Source of the DNA: Deltaproteobacteria bacterium
GTDB lineage: Bacteria > Desulfobacterota > BSN033 > UBA1163
Length of the DNA: 9,077 bases
NCBI GenBank assembly: GCA_016875255.1
Contig: VGRU01000147.1
Span: 1-9,077 of the forward strand
Reading direction: 5' to 3'
A program made the position numbers and the translations under genes. The notes under the pieces were generated by a model. It searched no databases, had not been told where the DNA came from, and was given only the letters and a program-made list of their open reading frames with translations. Shown here one piece after another: positions 1-5,881 of the stretch (its first letter is position 1; each line of letters starts with the position of its first letter).

Positions 1-683
1 ATCGAGCCCTCTCCGGAGTCGCCCCCAACAAAGTGATTGCCGCAAGCGGAGGGACGCCCGCCCAGATGAATGTCTTCTATGGCAAGAGGAGTAATGGGAA
101 ACCCTGGCATTCTGTGATCATCAGAGGCGGCGGAATGGGAGCCAGCGCCTCCGGCGATGGGAATTATGTCTACATCTTCCCAGCCAATGGTGCGAATACG
201 CCCGTTGAAATCATCGAAAGCGATACGCCCCTGGTCATTGAAAAAAGGGAACTTCTCATCGATTCAGGGGGTCCGGGCCGGATGAAGGGAGGCCTCGGGC
301 AACGGGAGGTCTTCAGGATTCCTGATGATCAGTATGGACCTCTGTCACCTGTTAATCTTGGAATGCAGGCAGGAAGGCATATCCATCCTCCCCAGGGGCT
401 CTTTGGCGGAAAACCAGGCTCAAAAGCTCAGTTTCTGATCAATGGGGTTCCCGGAAATCCCTATGGACTAACGCAGCTCAAACCGGGAAGTGCGGTGACA
501 ATCGATGCAGCCGGCGGAGGAGGCTGCGGGAATCCGCTGGAGCGTGATCCCGAATGGGTTGAACAGGATGTGATCGAAGGCTATATCAGCCTCGAAAAAG
601 CCAAAGAAGAATATAGGGTGGTGATCAATCCCAAGACCCTGAAGGTCGACATGGAGGCAACAAAAAGACTGAGAATTCAATAG
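1..683 (+). CDS. hyuB: Hydantoinase B / oxoprolinase family subunit, C-terminal part (cut by left edge)
   Basis: The open frame runs from position 3 to the TAG at 681-683, giving 226 visible residues. A GTG at 33 is only an internal valine codon, because the frame continues upstream as RALSGVAPNKVIAASGG. Family features visible are the SGGTP and GGGMGAS glycine-rich stretches, the block PLVIEKRELLIDSGGPGRMKG, and the C-terminal signature DAAGGGGCGNPLERDPEWV followed by VIEGYISLEKAKEEY. Family members are usually about 500-580 residues, so more than half is missing to the left. HyuB-type subunits normally pair with a HyuA subunit for ATP-dependent opening of hydantoin or 5-oxoproline rings, or in acetophenone/acetone carboxylase-type complexes; the substrate cannot be told from this half. 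The partner gene would be expected upstream, outside the window. Family call is firm; substrate is unknown. Confidence 0.93.
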   Translation, partial: RALSGVAPNKVIAASGGTPAQMNVFYGKRSNGKPWHSVIIRGGGMGASASGDGNYVYIFPANGANTPVEIIESDTPLVIEKRELLIDSGGPGRMKGGLGQREVFRIPDDQYGPLSPVNLGMQAGRHIHPPQGLFGGKPGSKAQFLINGVPGNPYGLTQLKPGSAVTIDAAGGGGCGNPLERDPEWVEQDVIEGYISLEKAKEEYRVVINPKTLKVDMEATKRLRIQ

Positions 684-736
684 GGTTAGGTTAAGGTCGA
701 GAATCTGTCCCATTTATTTATTTTTACCTAAAATTG

Positions 737-890
737 AACTACCACCAGCTACAAGCTGGTGGATTCTCTACTGACTGAAGTCAGCTAAAGACAAAACAAC
801 TAGCACAGAAATTCTCACGAGGGAAAATCTGAAAAACCTGCACATTTTGTGCATACTAAAGTCTTCGCCTGAAGGCGAGGGTTTTTCTCC
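737..890. mobile_element. IS200/IS605-like end remnant or small non-autonomous element (hairpin cluster)
   Basis: Four hairpins lie within 140 bases and no gene is present. They are: 742-762, 9-bp perfect stem CCACCAGCT with ACA loop; 771-784, CTGAC stem with TGAA loop; 839-853, TGCACA stem with TTT loop; and 863-880, CTTCGCC/GGCGAGG stem, one G-T pair, again with a TGAA loop and followed by GTTTTTCTCCC. Subterminal imperfect hairpins are how IS200/IS605 (Y1 transposase) elements mark their ends, and the last block resembles right ends of that family that I know. There is no room for tnpA or tnpB, so this would be a non-autonomous element or a decayed remnant. True end points and the target tetranucleotide are not established. 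The last hairpin with its T-run could also terminate transcription from the hydantoinase gene. Confidence 0.5.
863..886 (+). terminator. Possible Rho-independent terminator (also right-end hairpin of the IS-like element)
   Basis: A 7-bp stem CTTCGCC/GGCGAGG with TGAA loop is followed by G and five T residues. It lies 180 bases after the hydantoinase stop, so it could end that transcript, but its resemblance to an IS605-type right end is an equally good explanation. Confidence 0.35.
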
Positions 891-973
891 CCGAGTGAGA
901 CAATAATAAACTTCATTCAAAATAGTTCTTCATTTCCCAACAAATATTGGTCTTGAACAATTCCAGGGTCCAA

Positions 974-1017
974 CGATTTCGCCTAAAAATCAAATTCCAA
1001 TCGTAAAGGCAAAATCG
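974..1017. repeat. Inverted repeat with 11-bp arms
   Basis: CGATTTCGCCT (974-984) and AGGCAAAATCG (1007-1017) are reverse complements at 10 of 11 positions, separated by 22 bases. It lies just beyond the 3' end of the TVP38-family gene on the minus strand and might form the end of that transcript, but there is no adjacent T-run on the right side for a standard terminator. The rest of 890-1051 shows nothing else I can support. Confidence 0.4.
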
Positions 1018-1051
1018 ACGTCAACAAGTCCTTCGTATGATCGGACCTCAT

Positions 1052-1819
1052 TTAGGTTGATTTAGGATTTTGCGTTTTCTCAACACTTCTATGCTTTTTC
1101 TTTGATCTCCTCCGCTCATGATAGGCTTTGATGCGCTTAGCTGCATGAATCGCCTTGAACCAGCCTTCGATCTTTGCGCGGTAGATCAATACGATTAAGA
1201 TCACTCCAATGCTGATACCGACAACCGTGAATAGAGCGCCGTAACGCTCATCTCTAAAAAAGCTACCTCCAATCGTAAGAAGGGTAGTCCCAAGTAAACG
1301 ACCCGCGATGGAGATTATCAGAAATTCCCCCTGTCGCATATGGCCCAGCCCAAGCAGGTAACACAGAATATCCTTTGGGAATCCGGGGATGAGAAAGAGC
1401 AAAAAGGCCAGAAACAACCCTTTGTGTTTCATCACATAGTCAAAACGTTTAATGGTCTCCTGCCTAACAATGATGTCGATTAGGGGTCGGCCAAACAGGT
1501 GTGCAAGGTTAAACGCAATCCATGAACCGAGGGTGAGCCCGACGGTTGAAAAAATAATTCCCCATAAAGGTCCAAAGAAGATTCCACCCACAAATCCTGT
1601 CACCTCTCCGGGCAGAATCGCAACCAACACTTGGATCACTTGAAGTCCAATAAAAATGAATACCGCATATGCCCGATGCTCCTCAATAAGACTGAGCATC
1701 CGATCCTTGTCCGTGAAGAGATGAAACAGGTCAAGTGCATACAAAAGGAGCGTGATACCGACAATGACGGCACCCAAAATCACGAGATCAATTACTGTCC
1801 TTTTGTCAAACCTGATCAA
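1052..1819 (-). CDS. TVP38/TMEM64 (SNARE-associated / DedA-superfamily) membrane protein
   Basis: This is a 255-residue polytopic inner-membrane protein. Start choice is TTG at 1819, preceded on the minus strand by GGAGG (plus 1826-1830) with 6-base spacing; no ATG is better placed. Hydrophobic segments are at about residues 9-29, 50-70, 74-108, 135-158, 166-187 and 195-213. The family core is visible as PGEVTGFVGGIFFGPLWG (70-87) and the second conserved stretch IPGFPKDILCYLLGLGH (144-160). The C-terminal 25 residues are strongly basic (KRIKAYHERRRSKKKHR) and should be cytoplasmic. Members of this superfamily include proteins linked to lipid scrambling and membrane homeostasis; the exact role of bacterial TVP38 proteins is not settled. 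The gene stands alone and points against the surrounding metabolic genes, with a broken membrane-protein fragment directly upstream on the same strand. Family confident, function not. Confidence 0.9.
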   Translation of the reverse strand: MIRFDKRTVIDLVILGAVIVGITLLLYALDLFHLFTDKDRMLSLIEEHRAYAVFIFIGLQVIQVLVAILPGEVTGFVGGIFFGPLWGIIFSTVGLTLGSWIAFNLAHLFGRPLIDIIVRQETIKRFDYVMKHKGLFLAFLLFLIPGFPKDILCYLLGLGHMRQGEFLIISIAGRLLGTTLLTIGGSFFRDERYGALFTVVGISIGVILIVLIYRAKIEGWFKAIHAAKRIKAYHERRRSKKKHRSVEKTQNPKST

Positions 1820-1846
1820 TTGGAACCTCCATTTAATATATATACT

Positions 1847-2137
1847 CTAATAAAAACCTCTGAAGACAATTGAACTTAGAACAATAAAATGGAAATCTTC
1901 GGCTGGGGCATTAAACACAGAAGTTAGTTCATCCATGGGGGTAATGATGGCGATTGCTAACCCAGTTAGCCAAACCTTTCTCCCTTGGCAATAGGTCATG
2001 AAAGATTTCTTCCGCAATGGCAAAATAAAGACATTTGCAAAAACCAGATTAACGATTAGCAAGACTTCAGGTTTCATCCGGACAGGAATTTTATATCAGC
2101 AAGGGGATTTTAAATCAAGCCAGTCCGAATACACATT
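1847..2137 (-). pseudogene. Fragment of a broken integral membrane protein, possibly APC-type permease-like
   Basis: Reading the minus strand from 2077 gives a 76-residue open stretch that looks like real protein: a hydrophobic start LLIVNLVFANVFILPLR, then TYCQGRKVWLTGLAIAII and MDELTSVFNAPAEDFHF, ending at TAG 1847. The same frame continues upstream of the ATG as VYSDWLDLKSPC, one TGA (2096-2098), then YKIPVRMKPE; a second TGA closes it at 2138-2140. The protein-like character on both sides of the TGA, the lack of a ribosome binding site at the ATG and the abrupt end suggest a decayed gene piece. The segments remind me of amino-acid permease-like proteins, but this is from memory and tentative. 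The alternative is chance coding-like sequence. Confidence 0.4.
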
Positions 2138-2184
2138 TCAATATTGGCAATGGGGAAGTGGGAGAAACGCTGATGCTTGCCAAT

Positions 2185-2708
2185 TCAAATAAGGTATATT
2201 TTGCCAAACTGGCCCTTCGTGGATGGATGAGTCTGCCTGGAGATGACCACCTCACAACAATCATCGCCCTAATTCAGATTCTTTGTGTGCCGCACAAACA
2301 CACCCATCTCCTTCCCCAATAGCCCCCTCATCAGTCCCTGGTAAGTATGCGCCGTCACAATCCCGCAATCCGCAATGCCGGCTTTGGCAATGGCTTTCTG
2401 GATTTCACAATCCGACGCCTGAACAATGATTGTATCTCCCTCAACATTTATTTTACGGCCTTCAATTTTCAAAACCTTACTGAGAATCTCTAAAGTGTCC
2501 AAAAAACTTTCCGGCCATATTGGATTTTTGATAACGTCGTTTTTGATCATTTTTCCAAACACATAGGAGAACTGTTTCCACGCTTCGACATCCATCTCCC
2601 ATGCTTCCCTTTCCCAAGCTTCCCGGCTAAGGCTAAAAACCAGGCCCCATCCAGACGGACAATCGAATATTGCGAGATCTCTAAAAGCTGGTCAATAGAT
2701 AAATTCAT
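2185..2708 (-). pseudogene. Frameshifted and amber-interrupted gene of an uncharacterised small-protein family (possibly DUF6125/V4R-like)
   Basis: Three minus-strand pieces fit one protein. Piece 1 starts with ATG 2708 behind a G-rich AGAGGGGGG site: MNLSIDQLLEISQYSIVRLD, then GAWFLALAGKLGK. Near 2607-2612 the frame must change to continue as EAWEMDVEAWKQFSYVFGKM and onward to RHTKNLN, ending at TAG 2269-2271. Reading through the TAG gives GDDCCEVVISRQTHPSTKG before TGA 2185. GDxxCEVxI is a natural C-terminal motif of small ligand-binding families such as V4R and relatives, so the TAG probably replaced a sense codon. The intact protein would be near 160 residues. The frame change sits inside a 15-bp tandem duplication. 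I recall similar proteins under DUF6125 in syntrophs, but cannot confirm. No function is known. An alternative is a real shorter protein starting at 2595, but that ATG has no clear ribosome site and would lose a conserved-looking start. Confidence 0.6.
2595..2624. repeat. 15-bp tandem duplication at the frameshift site
   Basis: Positions 2595-2609 and 2610-2624 are adjacent 15-base units identical at 13 positions (tctcccatgcttccc and tttcccaagcttccc). The frame change in the broken gene falls at the junction, so replication slippage in this pyrimidine-rich tract is a likely cause. A clean 15-base duplication alone keeps frame, so a further 1- or 2-base change is needed. Confidence 0.7.
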
Positions 2709-2819
2709 TTTCCCCCCTCTTTCTCAAGGCATTAAAAATTTCTACACCTTCAGGAAAAAAATATTTTCGACTCGGTTGATGCATTCATATTTTCGTACAG
2801 TTACATCAAACCTATGCCA

Positions 2820-2841
2820 ATTCATTATCAAAATGATGAAT
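2820..2841. promoter_or_regulatory. Inverted repeat upstream of the acyl-CoA synthetase, possible operator
   Basis: ATTCATTAT and ATGATGAAT are reverse complements at 8 of 9 positions around a CAAA centre. It is about 140 bases before the synthetase start in an AT-rich gap. It may be a regulator site or a chance AT-rich palindrome. Confidence 0.25.
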
Positions 2842-2908
2842 CTCTGTCAATTTATTTGAAGGAATTTACATAAACGGATTTAACCCTACCCCCAATTGAG
2901 CGGGCGGG

Positions 2909-2927
2909 AATATTTTATGAAAATATT
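2909..2927. promoter_or_regulatory. Perfect 8-bp inverted repeat, possible operator of the acyl-CoA synthetase gene
   Basis: AATATTTT and AAAATATT form a perfect palindrome with a 3-base ATG centre. Its right arm touches the candidate -35 element at 2927, the usual place for a repressor site. AT-rich sequence makes chance occurrence possible. Confidence 0.35.
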
Positions 2928-2957
2928 TTACAAAATAGCCACCTATTGTATTAGAAT
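2927..2957 (+). promoter_or_regulatory. Candidate promoter of the acyl-CoA synthetase gene
   Basis: TTTACA (2927-2932, one mismatch to TTGACA) is followed either by TATTAG at 2949-2954 with 16-base spacing, or by TAGAAT at 2952-2957 with a less favourable 19-base spacing. The start codon is at 2984, so the leader would be about 20 bases. Neither -10 hexamer is strong. Confidence 0.35.
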
Positions 2958-2983
2958 TTTAAAAAAGCGAGGTCAGAAGGGAT

Positions 2984-4510
2984 ATGAATGAAACATTGAT
3001 ATCGCTCATCGACCGGACAGCCCTCCGATTGGGTGAGAAGAAAGCCATCCTCTTTTTAAGACAAGGAAGATTGGAGAGCCAGATGACTTATTCTTCTCTC
3101 CAACACATTTCCAACCGGGTAGCCAATGGCTTGAAAGCAAGCGGGCTTCGGAAGGGTGATCGAGTCATCCTTTTCATGCCAAAGAGTATCGAACAGATTC
3201 TCTTTCATTTGGGCGTGCAAAAGGTTGGCGCCATCTCCGTGATTCTCAATCCTGGTTTTAAAAAGGATGAGATGGACTATTTTCTAAGGGATACCGATGC
3301 CACGATCATTATTGCAGGCAAGAAAGAAGAGGCATTGATCCATTCCCTGGATAAAGAACGGCCAATGATCTCAATCGACACGGAAAACCCCTTGGAAGAA
3401 GACGAACTGTTCCCCGAGTCTTCCACCCAATTTTCACTTGAGCGGGGAAACCCTGACGATCCGGCTATCCTTATCTACACATCCGGCACCACAGGCCAAC
3501 CCAAGGGAGCCATCCTTACTCAACAGAACCTGATCCAAGACGCAAAGAACATCATCCGCATCTGGGAGATCACGGAAAAAGATGTGCTCTGCCATGCTCT
3601 TCCGCTCTTCCATGTCCATGGTTTATGCTTTGCTCTCCACACCTCTCTGATCGCCGGAGCAAAGATGGTGATGTGCGATGAATTCTCAGCCGAAACCGTT
3701 ATGGATACTCTTTCCTGCCAAGGAGGAGAACTCGCCTGCACCGTCTTTATGGGGGTTCCGACGATGTATTTGAGGATGTTCGACAAAATGAAGGGGGAAA
3801 GGCAAGACTTCAGCCATCTTCGGCTTCTGGCCTCCGGCTCCGCCCCCCTTCTCCCAAAAGACTTTGAGAGGATCAAAAAAGCCTTTGGCAAAGAACCCGT
3901 GGAAAGGGAAGGAATGTCCGAAACAGGAATGAATTTCTCAAACCCATTACGGGGTCTAAAGAAACCGGGGTCCATCGGCCTTCCTCTCCCACAAGTGGAA
4001 GCAAGAATTGTAAACCCAGAGACGTTTCAAGATGTGAAGCCGGGTGAGGTGGGTGAAATTTGGTTAATGGGCCCTCATGTCACCCCGGGTTACTGGAAAA
4101 AACCGAAGGAGACAGAGGTTGTATTTGTGAATGGATGGTTTCGGACAGGCGATCTGGGGAAGAAGGATAAGGATGGATACTATTACATCACAGACCGTTT
4201 GAAGCATATCATCATCTCCGGAGGAGAAAACATTTCCCCTAAAGAGATCGAATCCGTAATCAACCAGCACCCAAAAGTATCGGAGTCCTGTGTTGTAGGA
4301 ATTCCCGATGAGAAGTGGGGTGAAAAGGTAGTCGCTGCCGTGATACTAAAACCCGGAGTCGCTTTTGCAGAAAAAGAGATAAGAGATCACTGCAAGCAAC
4401 ACCTCCACGACTGGAAATGCCCTAAAGAGATTCTCTTCCTGGATGAACTTCCCAGAAATAGAATGGGAAAGATCTTGAAGGAAGATGTGATGAAATCCTT
4501 TGAAAAATAG
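2984..4510 (+). CDS. AMP-forming acyl-CoA synthetase, malonyl-CoA synthetase-like
   Basis: This 508-residue cytoplasmic enzyme should activate a carboxylic acid to its CoA thioester via an acyl-adenylate. Adenylate-forming motifs are complete: phosphate loop YTSGTTGQPKG (165-175), ALPLFHVHGLCFALH, MGVPTMYLRM, LASGSAPLLPKDF, A5 motif EREGMSETGMN (307-317), RTGDLG, the hinge region ITDRLKHIIISGGENISPKE, and the C-terminal PRNRMGKILK with the expected catalytic lysine at K496. The FHVHGL, SGSAPLLP and GMSETGMNFSNP blocks resemble malonyl-CoA/methylmalonyl-CoA synthetases (MatB) more than long-chain ligases, and the length agrees; the true acid is not proven. A5 has Glu309 where Tyr is usual. ATG 2984 follows AGAAGG. 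A weak terminator-like hairpin follows the gene and 262 bases separate it from the exporter, so it may be monocistronic. Confidence 0.9.
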   Translation: MNETLISLIDRTALRLGEKKAILFLRQGRLESQMTYSSLQHISNRVANGLKASGLRKGDRVILFMPKSIEQILFHLGVQKVGAISVILNPGFKKDEMDYFLRDTDATIIIAGKKEEALIHSLDKERPMISIDTENPLEEDELFPESSTQFSLERGNPDDPAILIYTSGTTGQPKGAILTQQNLIQDAKNIIRIWEITEKDVLCHALPLFHVHGLCFALHTSLIAGAKMVMCDEFSAETVMDTLSCQGGELACTVFMGVPTMYLRMFDKMKGERQDFSHLRLLASGSAPLLPKDFERIKKAFGKEPVEREGMSETGMNFSNPLRGLKKPGSIGLPLPQVEARIVNPETFQDVKPGEVGEIWLMGPHVTPGYWKKPKETEVVFVNGWFRTGDLGKKDKDGYYYITDRLKHIIISGGENISPKEIESVINQHPKVSESCVVGIPDEKWGEKVVAAVILKPGVAFAEKEIRDHCKQHLHDWKCPKEILFLDELPRNRMGKILKEDVMKSFEK

Positions 4511-4527
4511 GGACGCTTCCCATTTTT
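4503..4527 (+). terminator. Weak terminator-like hairpin overlapping the synthetase stop codon
   Basis: GGGA (4510-4513) and TCCC (4518-4521) pair around CGCT. After a two-base mismatch the A-run before and the T-run after also pair, and ATTTTTAAT follows. The stem is short, so termination efficiency is doubtful. Confidence 0.3.
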
Positions 4528-4722
4528 AATCGGCCGTGGAATAAAAAGATTTTGTCATCTGCGTGTCGAAACATAGCACTGCGGCGAACAGGCAGGTTCC
4601 CGTCGGTAGCTCGCAAGAACAATTAGGGATAACGACACAGTGTTCTGCCTTGCTTTCTCAACATGGTTCGTTATACTGTACCCAAAAAGTTGCCCATCCT
4701 ATCATCACCTGAAATGGGTATC

Positions 4723-4751
4723 ATGCCTTTTCCCAAAATGGGAAGCGGCAT
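4723..4751. promoter_or_regulatory. 29-base hairpin just upstream of the EamA exporter gene
   Basis: ATGCC/GGCAT form an outer 5-bp stem and TTCCCA/TGGGAA an inner 6-bp stem, with a 2x2 internal loop and an AAA top loop. It ends 21 bases before the exporter start, so it may be an operator or an mRNA leader structure. There is no T-run, so it is not a standard terminator. The rest of 4528-4722 shows nothing I can support. Confidence 0.35.
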
Positions 4752-4772
4752 TGAATATAAATATCCATCGGA

Positions 4773-5747
4773 ATGATTTCAACGGTCATGATGAACCTGT
4801 CGCCTGAAAAACCCGGCTCCCCATCCTCCTTCTTTATCTGGTCTGCAATGATCAGTGTCTACATGGTCTGGGGTTCGACCTATCTGGCCATCCGCTTTGC
4901 TGTCCAGACGATGCCGCCCTTCCTGATGGCTGGCGTCCGTTTTCTCATTGCAGGCTCCGTGCTCTACCTGGTCAGGCGGGCCATGGGAGATCCGCGGCCT
5001 TCATGGAAGGAGTGGCGGTCTGCGTCAGTGATCGGCATCTTTTTACTGGTAGGCGGCAACGGGGGAGTCGTCTGGGCCGAGCAGTGGGTAGCATCAGGGG
5101 TCGCAGCCTTGCTGGTGGGGACCGCGCCTCTCTGGATGATCCTCATTGATATGCTTCACCCGGATGGACGAAGGCCTAATCGATGGGCCATCTTAGGGGT
5201 CGGGCTGGGTTTTGTCGGTATCGTCATCCTGATCGACCCTTTTCAATCGGTCAGCTCAAAAGAGAACATTGATCCTGCAGGGGCAGGGGTTTTAGTGCTG
5301 GCCTCACTGTTATGGTCTATCGGATCCCTCTATAGTCGTCAGGCCAAACTTCCACCCTCCCCGTTGCTTGGAACTGGAATGGAGATGCTGGCCGGAGGAT
5401 TGGGTTTACTCCTTCTGGGAATCATGACCGGAGAATTGGGACGCGTGAGCTTGCTTTCTATCTCCAGGTCATCCTGGTTAGGATGGCTTTATCTGGTGGT
5501 ATTCGGGTCATGGATTGGATTCACCGCTTACACCTGGCTATTGCGCTCTGCTCCAACCCCCCTCGTCTCCACCTATGCCTATGTTAATCCAATCGTAGCG
5601 GTGTTGCTCGGTTATTTCCTGGCTGAAGAGATTCTGACCTTTCGCATCTTGGTTGCCGCATTGATGGTGGTGGGATCCGTTGCCCTCATTTCCATCACCC
5701 ACCAGGGATTCCTCAGCTCAAAAAGAAGAAGAAATATGGGAGAATAG
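4773..5747 (+). CDS. EamA/DMT-superfamily exporter, YedA-like
   Basis: This 324-residue inner-membrane protein has about ten hydrophobic helices arranged as two EamA repeats (roughly residues 23-155 and 170-308). The first helix pair carries VWGSTYLAIRF (32-42) followed by QTMPPFLMAGVRFLIAG, typical of YedA-like metabolite/drug exporters. The second repeat has GAGVLVLASLLWSIGSLYSR and the characteristic end APTPLVSTYAYVNPIVAVLLG. A basic cytoplasmic tail (SSKRRRNMGE) closes it. Family members export amino acids, other metabolites or drugs; the substrate here is unknown. The start is uncertain: ATG 4773 has no good ribosome site, and ATG 4788 or 4791 are alternatives that leave the helices intact. 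The next gene begins 134 bases later with its own promoter, so a shared transcript is not required. Confidence 0.92.
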   Translation: MISTVMMNLSPEKPGSPSSFFIWSAMISVYMVWGSTYLAIRFAVQTMPPFLMAGVRFLIAGSVLYLVRRAMGDPRPSWKEWRSASVIGIFLLVGGNGGVVWAEQWVASGVAALLVGTAPLWMILIDMLHPDGRRPNRWAILGVGLGFVGIVILIDPFQSVSSKENIDPAGAGVLVLASLLWSIGSLYSRQAKLPPSPLLGTGMEMLAGGLGLLLLGIMTGELGRVSLLSISRSSWLGWLYLVVFGSWIGFTAYTWLLRSAPTPLVSTYAYVNPIVAVLLGYFLAEEILTFRILVAALMVVGSVALISITHQGFLSSKRRRNMGE

Positions 5748-5824
5748 GATCCTTAAAGACCTCTGTTTTGCGAAAGGGGATGCCTTTTACAGGCTCGAAC
5801 TCGTGTGATCGTTTCTATTTTCGC

Positions 5825-5853
5825 TTGACGGATTATCCGTTTTTTTATACGAT
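5825..5853 (+). promoter_or_regulatory. Sigma-70-like promoter of the PaaK-family ligase gene
   Basis: TTGACG (5825-5830) and TACGAT (5848-5853) are separated by exactly 17 bases. Transcription would begin near 5860, giving a leader of about 20 bases that includes the strong AAGGAGGG ribosome site. The spacer contains a small ACGGA/TCCGT palindrome followed by seven T residues, which could alternatively act as a weak terminator for the exporter. Confidence 0.5.
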
Positions 5854-5881
5854 AAGTTCCGGTCAAAAAAGGAGGGACAAA

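Noticed and set aside
468..713. Minus-strand 81-residue frame
   Set aside because: Antisense shadow of the clearly coding hydantoinase gene.
2138..2140. UGA recoded as tryptophan or selenocysteine in the minus-strand fragment
   Set aside because: UGA ends dctP normally in this window, no SECIS-like structure is evident, and the fragment has no proper start or end; decay is simpler.
1998..2192. Plus-strand 64-residue frame
   Set aside because: No ribosome site and no recognisable pattern; it overlaps the more protein-like minus-strand fragment.
3520..3975. Minus-strand 151-residue frame inside the acyl-CoA synthetase
   Set aside because: Antisense to conserved ligase motifs; composition is that of a mirrored coding frame.
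5768..5881. N-terminal extension of the PaaK-like ligase from TTG 5768
   Set aside because: No ribosome site, it crosses the probable promoter, and a strong AAGGAGGG with ATG at 5882 gives the family's normal start and length.
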